Assembly: GCF_024594815.1 (NCBI RefSeq)
Contig: NZ_JANJOU010000009.1
Span: 124,001-188,000 of the forward strand
DNA from: Roseomonas populi
Lineage (GTDB): Bacteria > Pseudomonadota > Alphaproteobacteria > Acetobacterales > Acetobacteraceae
Reading direction: 5' to 3'
DNA length: 64,000 bases
Part shown: positions 7,599-17,529 of the stretch, piece by piece
Layout: every line of letters begins with the position of its first letter
Numbering within the stretch: position 1 is the stretch's first letter
Notes under the pieces: model-generated
What the model saw: only the letters and a program-made list of their open reading frames with translations
What the model was told of the DNA's origin: nothing
Database searches by the model: none
Program-made: the position numbers and the translations under genes

Positions 7599-8972
7599 AT
7601 GCGCCCCAGAATCCTGATCGACGGCTTCAACCTCGCCCTGGAGCACGGCACGGGCGTATCGACCTACGCCCGTAATCTCTCATACAGGCTTGGCGCCGCG
7701 GGCGCGGAGGTGGAGGTTCTCTACGGCCGCCACGTCGGCCCCAAGTGGACCGACCTGATGCGCGAGGTCGCCTTCTTCGACGACCCAGCCATCGAGCGCA
7801 TGACCCTGGGACGCCGGATCAGGCGCTTCCGCCGGACGCTTGCCGCCGGTTTCGGCGAAACCGCCGCGCACATTCCCGTGACCGGAAAGGTCGTTGCCGA
7901 CACCTATGCCGGGCGTATGCCCCACTTCGACCGGCTGTGGAACATCGAGGACGTGTTCAACCGCGCCCACAACCGGTTCAAGATGTTCCCGAAATCCGTG
8001 CCGGTGAGCCTGCAGGGCACGGCCCCGGCCGTGGCGCACTGGACCTACCCGCTGCCGATCCGCATGCCCGGGGCACGGAACATCTACACCTTCCACGACC
8101 TGGTGCCGCTGCGCCTGCCCTTCACCACGCTGGACCAGAAGCGCCGCTACTTCCGCCTGTGCAGGCTGTTGCTGAATCAGGCGGACCACATCGTGACGGT
8201 CAGCGAGACCTCCCGCCGTGACGTCATCAACCTGCTCGGCGCGCCCGAGGAGAAGGTGACGAACACCTACCAGTCCGTGGAGCTGCCCGCTTCCCTGGCG
8301 AACAAGCCGGAGGACCAGGCGCGGGACGAGATCCGCGGCGCCTTCGGGCTGGAGTGGAAGGGCTACCACCTGTTCTTCGGCGCCATCGAGCCGAAGAAGA
8401 ACCTGGGGCGGCTGATCGAGGCGCACCTCGTCTCCGGCGTGAAGACGCCGCTGGTGATCCTGGGCAAGCAGGCCTGGAAGAGCGACCAGGAGATGCGGCT
8501 CCTCTTCGAGGACCACCAGCGCTGGATGACCCAGTCCGGCGAGCAGAAGCTGACCCAGCGCAAGCTGCGGGAGCAGATCATCCTGCTGGACTACGCGCCC
8601 TTCCGCTTGCTGGTCTCCGTGATCCGCGGCGCGAAATCCGTGCTGTTCCCCTCCCTCTACGAGGGCTTCGGCCTGCCGGCGCTGGAGGCGATGAGCCTCG
8701 GCACGCCGGTGCTGACCTCCAACACCGCTTCTCTTCCGGAGGTGGTGGGGGACGCGGCGGTGAAGGTGAACCCCTACGACATCCGCGCCATGGTGGAGGG
8801 TATCCGCGCCCTGGATTCGGACGAGGAGCTGCGCGAGCACCTCTCCTGGGCCGGGCAGCGCCGGGCCGCGACCTTCAGCGCGGCCGCCTACGAGGCCCGG
8901 CTGGCCGAGCTCTATGCAAAGCTCGGCGTGAACCTGGAGCCGGGGGCGGCCGAGGTCAGGATGGGAGCGTGA
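7599..8972 (+). CDS. GT4-like glycosyltransferase
   Basis: A 457-residue retaining glycosyltransferase of the GT-B fold, probably using a nucleotide-sugar donor at the cytoplasmic face for cell-surface glycan assembly. The N-terminus has the glycine-rich acceptor loop ([20 protein letters not shown]). The C-terminal donor domain has [13 protein letters not shown] and the E-x7-E element in [15 protein letters not shown] followed by [12 protein letters not shown]. The ATG at 7599 fits the family's N-terminus; the upstream open frame is a shadow of the divergent glycosyltransferase. The closing residues after about 440 are hydrophilic and unremarkable. The specific sugar is unknown. Confidence 0.88.
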   Translation: MRPRILIDGFNLALEHGTGVSTYARNLSYRLGAAGAEVEVLYGRHVGPKWTDLMREVAFFDDPAIERMTLGRRIRRFRRTLAAGFGETAAHIPVTGKVVADTYAGRMPHFDRLWNIEDVFNRAHNRFKMFPKSVPVSLQGTAPAVAHWTYPLPIRMPGARNIYTFHDLVPLRLPFTTLDQKRRYFRLCRLLLNQADHIVTVSETSRRDVINLLGAPEEKVTNTYQSVELPASLANKPEDQARDEIRGAFGLEWKGYHLFFGAIEPKKNLGRLIEAHLVSGVKTPLVILGKQAWKSDQEMRLLFEDHQRWMTQSGEQKLTQRKLREQIILLDYAPFRLLVSVIRGAKSVLFPSLYEGFGLPALEAMSLGTPVLTSNTASLPEVVGDAAVKVNPYDIRAMVEGIRALDSDEELREHLSWAGQRRAATFSAAAYEARLAELYAKLGVNLEPGAAEVRMGA

Positions 8973-9058
8973 ACGCTCCGGCAGGGCTTGGACTCCGGCA
9001 CCGCCCCCGCTAACACGCCCCACCTTTCTGACTGCCTTGCCCTCCGATGAGGCCCGCC

Positions 9059-9346
9059 ATGACCGACACCCTGCCCGATCGCCTCTCCGCCGATCCCTCC
9101 AGCCCCTTCTTCGACCAGGCCTTGCTGGAACGGGGCGTCGGCGTGCGCTTCAAGGGCGTGGAGAAGAACAACGTCGAGGAGTACTGCGTCAGCGAGGGCT
9201 GGGTGCGGCTCTCCGTCGGCAAGGCCGTGGACCGCAAGGGCAAGCCGATGACCATGAAGCTCCAGGGCAAGGTGGAGCCGTATTTCCGCGAGCCCGCCGC
9301 CCCCGTTGAGGAAGCCCGGGCCGAAGGGGCCTCGCCCGAGGCCTGA
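9059..9346 (+). CDS. DUF3297 family protein
   Basis: A 95-residue protein of the DUF3297 family, recognised from PDRLSADPSSPFFD, VGVRFKGVEKNNVEEYC and KAVDRKGKPMTMK. The family is small, common in proteobacteria and of unknown function. It lacks signal peptide or membrane segments and is probably cytosolic. The start at 9059 (MTDTLPDRL) matches the usual N-terminus; an ATG at 9047 in the same frame adds four residues. It ends 3 bp from the stop of the convergent antiporter gene. Confidence 0.85.
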   Translation: MTDTLPDRLSADPSSPFFDQALLERGVGVRFKGVEKNNVEEYCVSEGWVRLSVGKAVDRKGKPMTMKLQGKVEPYFREPAAPVEEARAEGASPEA

Positions 9347-9349
9347 GGA

Positions 9350-10909
9350 TCAGACCGGCCGCACCCGCGGGTCGGCCGCCAGCTCCATCAGGTCCAGCTC
9401 CTCCTCCAGCACGTGGAAGGCATCGTCCCCGATGGTGCCGTCCTGCCGCAGCGCCTCCAGCGCGTCCCGCGCCGCCTCCACCGCGCGGCCCTGCAGCGCC
9501 GCCGTGCCGCCCGGCGCCGGCGCCTCGATCCGCGCCTCGTCCAGCTTCGCGCGCGCCTTCATGTCCCGCAGCAGCGAATCCCGCGCAGGCGAGGCGGGCA
9601 GCGCCTCCAGCGCGTGCATGGCGGCCTTGGAGGTCTTCAGCCGGGCCAGCCGCACCTCCTCCTCCACCGTGTCGTCCTCCGAGGTGCCGAGGCGCCTCAG
9701 GAGCGGGCCGAGCGTGCTGCCCTGGACCACGAGCGTGACCAGCACCACGGAGACCGCGGCGAAGACGATCGGGTCCCGAAAGGGCAGGTCCTCCGGCAGG
9801 GCCAGCGCCGTGGCGAGGGTGACGATGCCGCGCATCCCCGACCAGGAAATGATGAGGCCACTTCCCACCGTGGGCGCCGGCAGGGGCCGGCCGCGCGGCG
9901 CGTAGGGGCCGAAGCGGCGGAGCGCCCAGCGGGCCGCCGTGTTGTAGGACATCACCCAGCCCAGCCGGGCCAGGATCACCGCCAGGCAGGTGCCGGCGGC
10001 GAGCAGCATCACCCCCTCCCACTCCCCGTCCAGCCGGCCGAGGATCACGCGCACCTCCAGCCCGATCAGCAGGAAGGCCAGGGCGTTGAGCACGAAGACC
10101 GCCACCTCCCACACCGCATAGGCCGCAATGCGGCGCCGGGCGCCGGTGCTGCGCGGGGCGTGGCGGGCGAGCGTCATGCCGTAGGCGACCACGGTGATGA
10201 TGGCCGAGACGTGCAGCGCCTCCGCCAGGATCCAGACGCCGAAGGTGCCGAGGAACTGCAGGATCACGCTGATCGGCATCTCCAGCGCGACCCGGCGGGT
10301 GAAGGCGAAGTAGAGCCGCGCCGCCGCCCAGCCGAGCGCGGCGCCGCCCAGCGCCGTCACCAGCAGCATCGGCACAGCGCTGGCGAGGGAGAAGCTGCCG
10401 GTGGCCGCGGCGGCCAGGGCCAGGCGGAAGACCAGCAGGGCGCTGGCGTCGTTGAACAGGCTCTCCCCTTCCAGGATCACCATGATCCGGTGGGGCGGGT
10501 TCAGTCGCCGCAGCACGGCGGTGGCGGCGGCGGCATCGGGCGGGGCAACGATGGCGCCCAGTGCCACGGCGGCGGCCCAGGGCATCTCCGGCAGGATCCA
10601 GCGGGCCACCACGGCCACCGCGGCGATGGTGATCCCCACCGCCACCAGGGCGAGGGTCGCGACGGGGATCAGATTGTCGCGAAGGTCCCGGGGCGAGGCG
10701 TCGAAGGCCGCGTCCAGCAGCACGGGGGCGACAAAGAGGGCCAGTGCCAGCTGCGGGTCGATCGTGACCAGCGGCACGCCGGGGATGAAGGCGGCCGCCA
10801 GCCCGCCCAGCGCCAGCAGCGCCGGGGCGGGCACGCGCAGCCGATGCGCCAGGGCCGTGAGCAGGGCCGCCGCCAGGAGGAGGCCGATGATCGTCTCGAA
10901 AAGCGCCAT
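9350..10909 (-). CDS. CPA1-type Na+/H+ antiporter
   Basis: An inner-membrane monovalent cation:proton antiporter of the CPA1 (NhaP/NHE) family, about 519 residues. Around 12 hydrophobic segments fill residues 1-400. The family's ion-binding element EGESLFNDASALLVF is present, with the conserved Asn-Asp pair, and the GAIVAPPDAAAATAVL loop precedes it. A hydrophilic helical tail of ~110 residues follows, as in many NhaP proteins, probably cytosolic and regulatory. The start at 10909 (MALFETIIG) puts the first membrane helix at the N-terminus; the longer frame to 11002 adds only charged residues. Role is inferred to be pH and salt homeostasis. Confidence 0.87.
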   Translation of the reverse strand: MALFETIIGLLLAAALLTALAHRLRVPAPALLALGGLAAAFIPGVPLVTIDPQLALALFVAPVLLDAAFDASPRDLRDNLIPVATLALVAVGITIAAVAVVARWILPEMPWAAAVALGAIVAPPDAAAATAVLRRLNPPHRIMVILEGESLFNDASALLVFRLALAAAATGSFSLASAVPMLLVTALGGAALGWAAARLYFAFTRRVALEMPISVILQFLGTFGVWILAEALHVSAIITVVAYGMTLARHAPRSTGARRRIAAYAVWEVAVFVLNALAFLLIGLEVRVILGRLDGEWEGVMLLAAGTCLAVILARLGWVMSYNTAARWALRRFGPYAPRGRPLPAPTVGSGLIISWSGMRGIVTLATALALPEDLPFRDPIVFAAVSVVLVTLVVQGSTLGPLLRRLGTSEDDTVEEEVRLARLKTSKAAMHALEALPASPARDSLLRDMKARAKLDEARIEAPAPGGTAALQGRAVEAARDALEALRQDGTIGDDAFHVLEEELDLMELAADPRVRPV

Positions 10910-11036
10910 TCCCGCAGGGTAACGGGCCGCGAGGACCAGGCGGAAGCGCGGAAGGCGGTTCGCCTTGACTTCGGGCGAAGCAGGAGCCGAGCCTTGCCTC
11001 AAGGTCCCCGCCTAAAAGGACCGGAGAGGACATTCC

Positions 11037-12029
11037 ATGAGGGATTCGACCCTGCGCGGCCCCACGCCCGGCTTCGGCCGCCGCGCCCTGTTCGGCACCG
11101 CCCTGCTGGCGGCCGTTCCAGCCGCCGCGCAGGACTATCCCACCCGCCCCATCCGCATCCTGGTCGGCTTCACCGCCGGCGGCAGCGCGGACATCATGGC
11201 GCGCGACATCGGCCAGCAGCTCTCCGCCGCCTGGGGGCAGCCGGTGGTGGTGGAGAACCGCAGCGGCGCCAACGGCACCATCGCCACCCAGGCCATGATC
11301 GCCTCGCCGCCCGATGGCTACACGCTGCTGATGACGGTCTCCTCCCACGTCACGAACCCGCGTCTCTATCCCGGCGTGGACTACGATCCCGTGCGGGATG
11401 TCTCGCCCGTCACCCTCGTCGCCTCCTCGCCGCTGGTGATCCTGGCGCATCCGCGCTTCGCCGCGGGCGACATGAAGGCGGCGATCGGGGCGGCGCGCGC
11501 GAAGCCCGGCACTGTCACCTATTCCTCGCCCGGCACCGGATCGGTCCAGCACCTGTCCATGGAGCTGATGAACGGGCTGGCGGGGATCGGGATGGTCCAT
11601 GTCCCCTATCGCGGCGGCGCCAACGCGCTGACGGACCTGCTGAGCGGGCAGGTGCAGCTCAGCATCCTCTCCATCGTCCAGGCGCTGCCGCTGATCCGGC
11701 AGGGGCAGGTCAAGGCGCTGGCCGTCACCACCCCTGCCCGCGCCGCCTCGCTGCCGGAGGTGCCGACCCTCGAGGAAGCCGGGGTGCAGGGCTATGATTC
11801 CTCCCTCTGGTTCGCCCTCCTGGCGCCGCCGCGCACCCCCGCGCCGATCGTCCACCGGCTGAACGCGGAGGTGACGCGCATGATCCGCACGCCGGAGATG
11901 CAGGCCCGGCTCACCGCCCAGGGCGCCGACCCGATCGGCGGCACGGAGGAGGAGTTGGCGTCCTTCCTGCGGGCCGAGGACGCCAAATGGGCGGAGGTGA
12001 TCCGCCGGGCCAATGTTCGCCCGGAGTAG
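11037..12029 (+). CDS. Bug-family tripartite tricarboxylate transporter binding protein
   Basis: A periplasmic solute-binding protein of the Bug/TctC family (330 residues). It has an export signal (RRALFGTALLAAVPAAAQ) followed by the family start YPTRPIRILVGFTAGGSADIMAR, then VVVENRSGANGTIA and VHVPYRGGANAL. Bug proteins bind carboxylates or amides and deliver them to TctAB permeases. No tctA or tctB is adjacent, which is usual for these expanded orphan families. A GGAGAGGA ribosome site precedes the ATG. It ends 6 bp from the stop of the convergent enolase-superfamily enzyme, which could act on a carried hydroxy acid; this is inference. Confidence 0.9.
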   Translation: MRDSTLRGPTPGFGRRALFGTALLAAVPAAAQDYPTRPIRILVGFTAGGSADIMARDIGQQLSAAWGQPVVVENRSGANGTIATQAMIASPPDGYTLLMTVSSHVTNPRLYPGVDYDPVRDVSPVTLVASSPLVILAHPRFAAGDMKAAIGAARAKPGTVTYSSPGTGSVQHLSMELMNGLAGIGMVHVPYRGGANALTDLLSGQVQLSILSIVQALPLIRQGQVKALAVTTPARAASLPEVPTLEEAGVQGYDSSLWFALLAPPRTPAPIVHRLNAEVTRMIRTPEMQARLTAQGADPIGGTEEELASFLRAEDAKWAEVIRRANVRPE

Positions 12030-12035
12030 GCGGGC

Positions 12036-13181
12036 TCAGACCGCCTCCTCCCAGTATTCCTGCAGGAAGGGCTCCAGCTCGGCCGGATCGAGATCGACCC
12101 CGATCCCCGGCGCGTCGGGGATCGCCACCGTCCCGTCCGGGGCCACGGGATGGTCCCCGCGCAGCCGGCGCAGCGCGTTCGGCGTGCGGTCGTACTCGAA
12201 GAAGGGATAGGTCCAGGGATCCCCGGCCCGGTGGGACGGCAGCACGGCGGTCATTTGCAGCGAGGCGTGGAAGTTCACGACCGTGCCGAAGACATGCGCC
12301 ATGACGGGGATGCCGAAGGCCTCCCCCAGCGCGGCGATGCCCATGGCGCTGGTGAAGCCGCCGCAGACCGAGAGGTCGGGCTGGAGGATGTCGAAGGTCC
12401 GCTCGATCAGCGCGTCCCGGAAGGCGGGAAGCCCCGCCAGCGCCTCCCCGCCCGCGATGGCGGTGCGCATCAGGCCGGAGAGCATGCGGTAGCCCGGCAG
12501 GTCGTCGGGGGCGAGCGGCTCCTCGATCCAGAGCAGCCCGGCCTCCTGCATCCGGTCGGCGGCCTCCAGCGCCGCGCGGGGCGTGTAGCCGCGGTTCACG
12601 TCGATCATCAGCGCCACGTCCTCCCCGAGGTCCCGGCGCAGCCTCGTGACGATCGCGGCATCGGCGCGCGGGGAGAGGCCGCTGCGGAGCTTCAGGGCCC
12701 GGAACCCCTCCTTCCGATGGGCCTCGGCCTCCTCCGGCACGCGGGCATAGGGGTCCTCGCCGGGCCGCATGAAGGGTCCGCTGACATAGGCGGTGGCCCG
12801 CTGGCGCACCGCGCCGCCGAGCAGTGCGTGGAGCGGCACCCCCTCGATCTTCGCCCGGGCATCCCATAGGGCCATGTCCAGCGCGCTGGTCGCCATAAGG
12901 GAGACCCCGCGCCGGTCGTAGTTCAGCGTGCCCAGCATGGCCCGGTGCAGCGGCAGGGTGGCGCGCGGGTCCCGGCCGAGGACCAGGGGGGCCAGCACCT
13001 TCCGGACATAGGCCCCCGCCGCCACGGGGGAGGAGGCGTTCTCCCCCCAGCCGGAGACGCCCTGGTCCGTCACCACCTGCACCAGCACGGCGGCGCGCCG
13101 GCGCAGCACCTGCAGGGCATTCCCCAGCGGCTCCGGCATATCGCAGGCAACCTGGTAGGCACGGATGGCGGTGACCTTCAT
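12036..13181 (-). CDS. Mandelate racemase / muconate lactonizing enzyme family protein
   Basis: A 381-residue enolase-superfamily enzyme that would abstract a proton alpha to a carboxylate. Metal ligands are seen as Asp in MIDVN, Glu in WIEEP and Glu in AGGEAL. The acid-base Asp is in LQPDLSVCGG and the His in MAHVFG, as in the mandelate racemase subgroup. The lysine motif reads KLR instead of the commoner KxK. The start at 13181 (MKVTAIRAY) has a GGGAGGGG ribosome site; the open frame upstream to 13331 is leader sequence. Likely substrates are sugar acids or hydroxy acids, but none can be named. No dehydrogenase or aldolase is beside it. Confidence 0.87.
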   Translation of the reverse strand: MKVTAIRAYQVACDMPEPLGNALQVLRRRAAVLVQVVTDQGVSGWGENASSPVAAGAYVRKVLAPLVLGRDPRATLPLHRAMLGTLNYDRRGVSLMATSALDMALWDARAKIEGVPLHALLGGAVRQRATAYVSGPFMRPGEDPYARVPEEAEAHRKEGFRALKLRSGLSPRADAAIVTRLRRDLGEDVALMIDVNRGYTPRAALEAADRMQEAGLLWIEEPLAPDDLPGYRMLSGLMRTAIAGGEALAGLPAFRDALIERTFDILQPDLSVCGGFTSAMGIAALGEAFGIPVMAHVFGTVVNFHASLQMTAVLPSHRAGDPWTYPFFEYDRTPNALRRLRGDHPVAPDGTVAIPDAPGIGVDLDPAELEPFLQEYWEEAV

Positions 13182-13364
13182 GGACGGCCCCTCCCTTTCT
13201 TGGATCCCGCCGCAGCCTGTGGCCGGGCGGCCCGCTTGCCCAGCCCTGCCCCGTGCGGGGAGCCGATCCGCCCCCCGGCGGGAGCCCGGTCGCTTGACCC
13301 CTGCCCCGCCCCCTCCGCATATGGCGCCCATGCTCTTCCGGCCCCCCTGCGCGCGAATTCCCGG

Positions 13365-13388
13365 CCCGGCCCTCCTCTGAGGGCCGGG
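13365..13388 (+). promoter_or_regulatory. Hairpin in the ileS leader
   Basis: A perfect 10-bp stem (13365-13374 with 13379-13388) around a CTCT loop lies about 70 bp upstream of the ileS start, in the gene-free interval 13182-13456. No T tract follows, so it is not a standard terminator. It could be a leader structure. Apart from it I see only a weak TATGGC-like element in this interval. Confidence 0.35.
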
Positions 13389-13456
13389 AGACGCCGCCGC
13401 AGCCCCCTTCTCGCCGCGCCCCCTGGCCGGGCGCCGCCCCGAACACCGGACCGACC

Positions 13457-16285
13457 ATGACCGACGCCCCCGCCTCTGAAGCCCGCGACTACCGAGGCAC
13501 CGTCTTCCTGCCGAAGACGCCCTTCCCGATGCGCGGCGACCTGCCGAAGAAGGAGCCCGCGACGCTGGCGCGCTGGGCGGCGCAGGACCTGCGCGGGCAG
13601 CTGCGGGAGCGGTCCCGCGGGCTGCAGAAGTTCGTGCTGCATGACGGCCCGCCCTACGCGAACGGCCCGCTGCACATCGGCCACGCGCTGAACAAGATCC
13701 TGAAGGACGTGATCAACCGCGCCGCCCAGATGTCGGGCAAGGACGCGGACTACGTCCCGGGCTGGGACTGCCACGGCCTGCCAATCGAGTGGAAGGTCGA
13801 GGAGGAGTACCGCGCCAAGAAGCAGGACAAGGACAGCGTGCCCATCCTGGAGTTCCGGGAGGAGTGCCGCGCCTATGCCCGCAAGTGGCTGGACATCCAG
13901 CGCGAGGAGTTCAAGCGCCTGGGCGTGCTGGGCGACTGGGAAGACCGCTACGCCACGATGGACTTCACCTCGGAGGCGACGATCGCCGAGGAGATCGGCC
14001 GCTTCCTGATGAACGGCTCCCTTTACCGCGGCCTGCGCCCGGTGATGTGGAGCCCGGTGGAGAAGACCGCCCTCGCCGACGCCGAGGTGGAGTACCACGA
14101 CGTCACCTCCCCCACCCTGCACGCCGCCTTCCCCGTGGTTAGCACGCGGGCGCAGGGGCTGGAGGGCGCGCGGGTGGTGATCTGGACCACCACCCCCTGG
14201 ACCATCCCCGCCAACCGCGCCGTGGCTTACGGGGAGGAGATCGACTACGCGCTGGTCCATGTGGACGGCATCGAGGAGGGCTCCCGCCTCGCCACCGGCG
14301 ACAACCTGATCATCGCCCTCTCCCTGCTGCCCGCCTTCGCGAAGGAGGCGGGGCTGGCCGCGCATTCCGTGCGGCGGGTCATCAAGGGCACAGAGTTCGC
14401 CGGCACGATCCTGGCGCACCCGCTGCGCGGCTGGGCCGCCGGCCAGGGTGCCTATGACCACGACACGCCGATGCTGGCGGGCGACTTCGTCACCGCCGAT
14501 GCCGGCACGGGCTTCGTCCACATCGCCCCCAGCCACGGCGAGGACGACTTCGCCCTCGGCCGCGCCAACGGGCTGCCGGTGCCGGAGATGGTGGGCGACG
14601 ATGGCACCTACACGGTGCAGGCCGTCGGCTTCACCGGCCTGCACGTCTTCAAGGCGCACGAGGCCGTCTGGGCCGCACTCGAGATGATGGGGACGCTGGC
14701 CGCCAAGGGTTCGCTGAAGCACAGCTACCCGCATTCCTGGCGCAGCAAGAAGCCCGTGATCTTCCGCGCGACGCCGCAGTGGTTCATCGCCATGGACGAT
14801 GCGAACCAGATCCGGGCCAAGGCGCTGCAGGCGATCGCCGACACGCATTTCGTGCCGGACCAGGGGCGCAACCGCATCGGATCGATGGTGGCGGCGCGGC
14901 CCGACTGGTGCATCTCCCGCCAGCGCGCCTGGGGCGTGCCCATCGCCGTCTTCGTGGAGAAGAAGTCCGGCGAGGTGCTGCGCGACCCCGCGGTGATGGA
15001 CCGCATCATCTGCGCCTTCCGCGAGGAAGGGGCCGATGCCTGGTACAAGCCGGACGCGGCCGCGCGCTTCCTCGGCAATGCGCGCAATCCCGATGACTAC
15101 GAGCAGGTCATGGACATCGTGGACGTGTGGTTCGAGAGCGGGAGCACCCACGCCTTCGTCCTGCCGGACCACGGCCTGCCCTTCCCGGCGGACCTCTACC
15201 TGGAGGGATCGGACCAGCACCGCGGCTGGTTCCACTCCTCCCTGCTGGAATCGGTGGGCACGCGCGGCATCGCGCCCTTCAAGGCCATCCTGACCCACGG
15301 CTTCGTGCTGGATGAGTCCGGGCGGAAGATGTCTAAGTCGCTCGGCAACGTCACCGCCCCGCAGGAGGTGATGAAGGACTACGGCGCGGACATCCTGCGC
15401 CTCTGGGTGATGAACTCGGACTTCGCGGACGACCTGCGGATCGGCAAGACCATCCTCGGCCAGCAGGCGGAACTGTACCGGCGCATCCGCAACACGCTGC
15501 GCTGGCTGTTGGGCAGCCTGGAGGGCTTCGCGGACGCCGAGAAGGTGCCCTACGCGGACCTGCCGGAGCTGGAGCGCTTCATCCTGCACCGCGTGGCAGG
15601 GATCGACGCCCGCATACGCAAGGCGGCGGAGGACTACGACTGGTCCGGCGTGATGCCGGAAATCCACAACTTCTGCGCCTCCGACCTTTCCGCCTTCCTC
15701 TTCGATATCCGGAAGGACAGTCTTTACTGCGACCGGCCGGACGAGCCGCGCCGGCGCGCCGCGCGCACGGTGCTGGACATCCTGCACCGCTGCCTCTGCA
15801 CCTGGCTCGCCCCCGTCCTCGTCTTCACGGCGGAGGAGGCCTGGCTCGCCCGCTTCGGGGAGGGCGCGGACAGCGTCCACCTCCAGACCTTCCCGGAGAT
15901 CCCGGCGGAGTGGCGTGACGACGCCCTGGCGGAGCGCTGGGCGCGGGTGCGCGCCGTGCGCGGGCTGGTGACGGGCGCGCTGGAGAAGGCGCGGGCCGGG
16001 GGCGTCATCGGCTCCTCCCTCCAGGCCGCGCCGGAGCTGGCGCTGGCCGAGGCGAATGCCGACCTCTCCGACCTGCCCTGGGCGGAGCTCTGCATCACCT
16101 CCGACCTCGCCCTGCTGGACAGCGTCCCGACCGGCGAGGGCACGGAAGTGGCGCCGGAGGCCGCGGTGCGCTTCGCCCCCGCCCCCGGCAACAAGTGCGA
16201 GCGGTGCTGGCGCGTGCTGCCGGAGGTGGGGCGGTCCGCCGCCCATCCCGGCCTCTGCCTGCGCTGCGAAGCGGCGGTCGGCTGA
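13457..16285 (+). CDS. ileS: Isoleucyl-tRNA synthetase
   Basis: Charges tRNA-Ile with isoleucine in the cytosol. The protein has 942 residues, normal for bacterial IleRS. Class I motifs are intact: the HIGH box in GPLHIGHALNK near residue 75 and KMSKS in GRKMSKSLGNV near residue 630. The CP1 editing domain contains the TTPWT segment. The C-terminal zinc finger is present as CERC and CLRC pairs. Its stop codon overlaps the lspA start by one base. The order ileS-lspA-DUF3035-M16-M16 is a conserved alphaproteobacterial block. Confidence 0.98.
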   Translation: MTDAPASEARDYRGTVFLPKTPFPMRGDLPKKEPATLARWAAQDLRGQLRERSRGLQKFVLHDGPPYANGPLHIGHALNKILKDVINRAAQMSGKDADYVPGWDCHGLPIEWKVEEEYRAKKQDKDSVPILEFREECRAYARKWLDIQREEFKRLGVLGDWEDRYATMDFTSEATIAEEIGRFLMNGSLYRGLRPVMWSPVEKTALADAEVEYHDVTSPTLHAAFPVVSTRAQGLEGARVVIWTTTPWTIPANRAVAYGEEIDYALVHVDGIEEGSRLATGDNLIIALSLLPAFAKEAGLAAHSVRRVIKGTEFAGTILAHPLRGWAAGQGAYDHDTPMLAGDFVTADAGTGFVHIAPSHGEDDFALGRANGLPVPEMVGDDGTYTVQAVGFTGLHVFKAHEAVWAALEMMGTLAAKGSLKHSYPHSWRSKKPVIFRATPQWFIAMDDANQIRAKALQAIADTHFVPDQGRNRIGSMVAARPDWCISRQRAWGVPIAVFVEKKSGEVLRDPAVMDRIICAFREEGADAWYKPDAAARFLGNARNPDDYEQVMDIVDVWFESGSTHAFVLPDHGLPFPADLYLEGSDQHRGWFHSSLLESVGTRGIAPFKAILTHGFVLDESGRKMSKSLGNVTAPQEVMKDYGADILRLWVMNSDFADDLRIGKTILGQQAELYRRIRNTLRWLLGSLEGFADAEKVPYADLPELERFILHRVAGIDARIRKAAEDYDWSGVMPEIHNFCASDLSAFLFDIRKDSLYCDRPDEPRRRAARTVLDILHRCLCTWLAPVLVFTAEEAWLARFGEGADSVHLQTFPEIPAEWRDDALAERWARVRAVRGLVTGALEKARAGGVIGSSLQAAPELALAEANADLSDLPWAELCITSDLALLDSVPTGEGTEVAPEAAVRFAPAPGNKCERCWRVLPEVGRSAAHPGLCLRCEAAVG

Positions 16286-16803
16286 TGGCTGCCTTGGTTG
16301 ATAGTCGGGGCAACCTTCGCCGGGGCCTGATCCTGGCCCTGGTGGTCCTGGTCGCGGACCAGGCCAGCAAGTGGTGGATATTGGAAGTCCTCCAGCTTCC
16401 CCTCCGCCGCAACGTGAACCTGCTGGGCGGCGGCGCCTTCGGGCTGGACCTGACCATGGTCTGGAACCGCGGCGTCACCTTCGGCCTGCTGTCCGGCAGC
16501 GCCCCCTGGCACGCCTGGGCCCTGGCTGCCCTGGCGGCGGCCATCGCCGCCTTCCTCATCCGCTGGATGGTCAAGGCCGAGAACACCCGCACCGCCCTGG
16601 CCCTGGGCGCCATCGTCGGCGGCGCGGTGGGCAACGTGATCGACCGCGCCCGCTTCGGCGCCGTGGTGGACTTCGTCGATGCCTATGCCTGGAACTGGCA
16701 CTGGTACGTCTTCAACGTGGCCGATGCCGCCATCGTCCTCGGAGTCCTCGTGCTGCTGGTCGAGGCCGTGACCGCGCGCCCGCCGGAGCGCGAGGCAGCA
16801 TGA
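16285..16803 (+). CDS. lspA: Lipoprotein signal peptidase II
   Basis: Inner-membrane aspartyl protease that removes the signal peptide of prolipoproteins after lipid attachment. The protein has 172 residues with four predicted membrane helices. The conserved blocks NRGVTFGLLSG and GNVIDRARFGAVVDFVDAY are present, carrying both catalytic aspartates. The ATG shares its first base with the ileS stop (TGATG). The next gene encodes a lipoprotein, a likely client. Confidence 0.97.
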   Translation: MAALVDSRGNLRRGLILALVVLVADQASKWWILEVLQLPLRRNVNLLGGGAFGLDLTMVWNRGVTFGLLSGSAPWHAWALAALAAAIAAFLIRWMVKAENTRTALALGAIVGGAVGNVIDRARFGAVVDFVDAYAWNWHWYVFNVADAAIVLGVLVLLVEAVTARPPEREAA

Positions 16804-16869
16804 CGAAACGTACAGGTCAACGCACCCTGTTCCCGCACAGCTTACATTCTTGCTAGAGAAGCGGCCGCC

Positions 16870-17448
16870 ATGACCTCTCGCCCCCTCCTCCTGGCCCCGC
16901 TGCTCGCCTCCTCCCTGCTGGCCCTCGCCGGCTGCGGCGGGGACACGGCGCGCACGCTCGGCCTGACCCGCGACGCCCCGGACGAATTCCAGGTCGTCAC
17001 CCGCGCCCCCCTCTCCATCCCGCCCAGCCTCGGCGACCTGCCGCCGCCGCGCCCCGGCGCGGTGCGCCCGCAGGAACTCTCGGCGCGGGAGCGGGGTGAG
17101 AGCACCCTGGCCCCCGCGACCCTTCTGGGCGAGGGCCGGACGGACCGCCCCTCCTCTGCCGAGGCCGCGCTGCTGTCCCAGGCCGGCCGGGCCTCCGGCG
17201 CCGGGAACGTGGACGACAGCATCCGCCGCCGCGTGGACGAGGAGAGCCTCCGCCTCGATCGCCCGCAGCAGAACGTTGTGGAGCGCCTGATGTTCTGGCA
17301 GGACCCGCCGCGCCCCGGCACGGTGGTGGACCCGCAGAAGGAATCGCAGCGCCTGCGGGAGAACTCGGCCCTCGGCCGTTCCCCGGAGGATGGCGAGACG
17401 CCGATCATCCAGCGCCGCCAGCGCGGCCTGCTGGACGGCCTGTTCTAG
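16870..17448 (+). CDS. DUF3035 family lipoprotein
   Basis: A 192-residue predicted outer- or inner-membrane lipoprotein. The signal ends in the lipobox LALAGC, giving a lipidated Cys near residue 22. The mature part is rich in Pro and charged residues and includes the DUF3035 core (DEFQVVTRAPLSIPPSL). Function of the family is unknown, but it regularly follows lspA and precedes M16 peptidases in alphaproteobacteria. The C-terminus ends with IIQRRQRGLLDGLF. The 66-bp gap from lspA suggests it may also have its own promoter. Confidence 0.87.
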   Translation: MTSRPLLLAPLLASSLLALAGCGGDTARTLGLTRDAPDEFQVVTRAPLSIPPSLGDLPPPRPGAVRPQELSARERGESTLAPATLLGEGRTDRPSSAEAALLSQAGRASGAGNVDDSIRRRVDEESLRLDRPQQNVVERLMFWQDPPRPGTVVDPQKESQRLRENSALGRSPEDGETPIIQRRQRGLLDGLF

Positions 17449-17529
17449 GATGCGGGCCGGCCCGGGTTTTCACAAATGCGAACCCGGCCGGCCATTCCCG
17501 CGCGCCCCTCGCCCCCCCACATGCCGGGA

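Noticed and set aside
13178-16246. 1022-residue open frame on the minus strand opposite ileS
   Set aside because: It mirrors the high-GC third-position bias of ileS; no recognisable domain, and ileS is certain.
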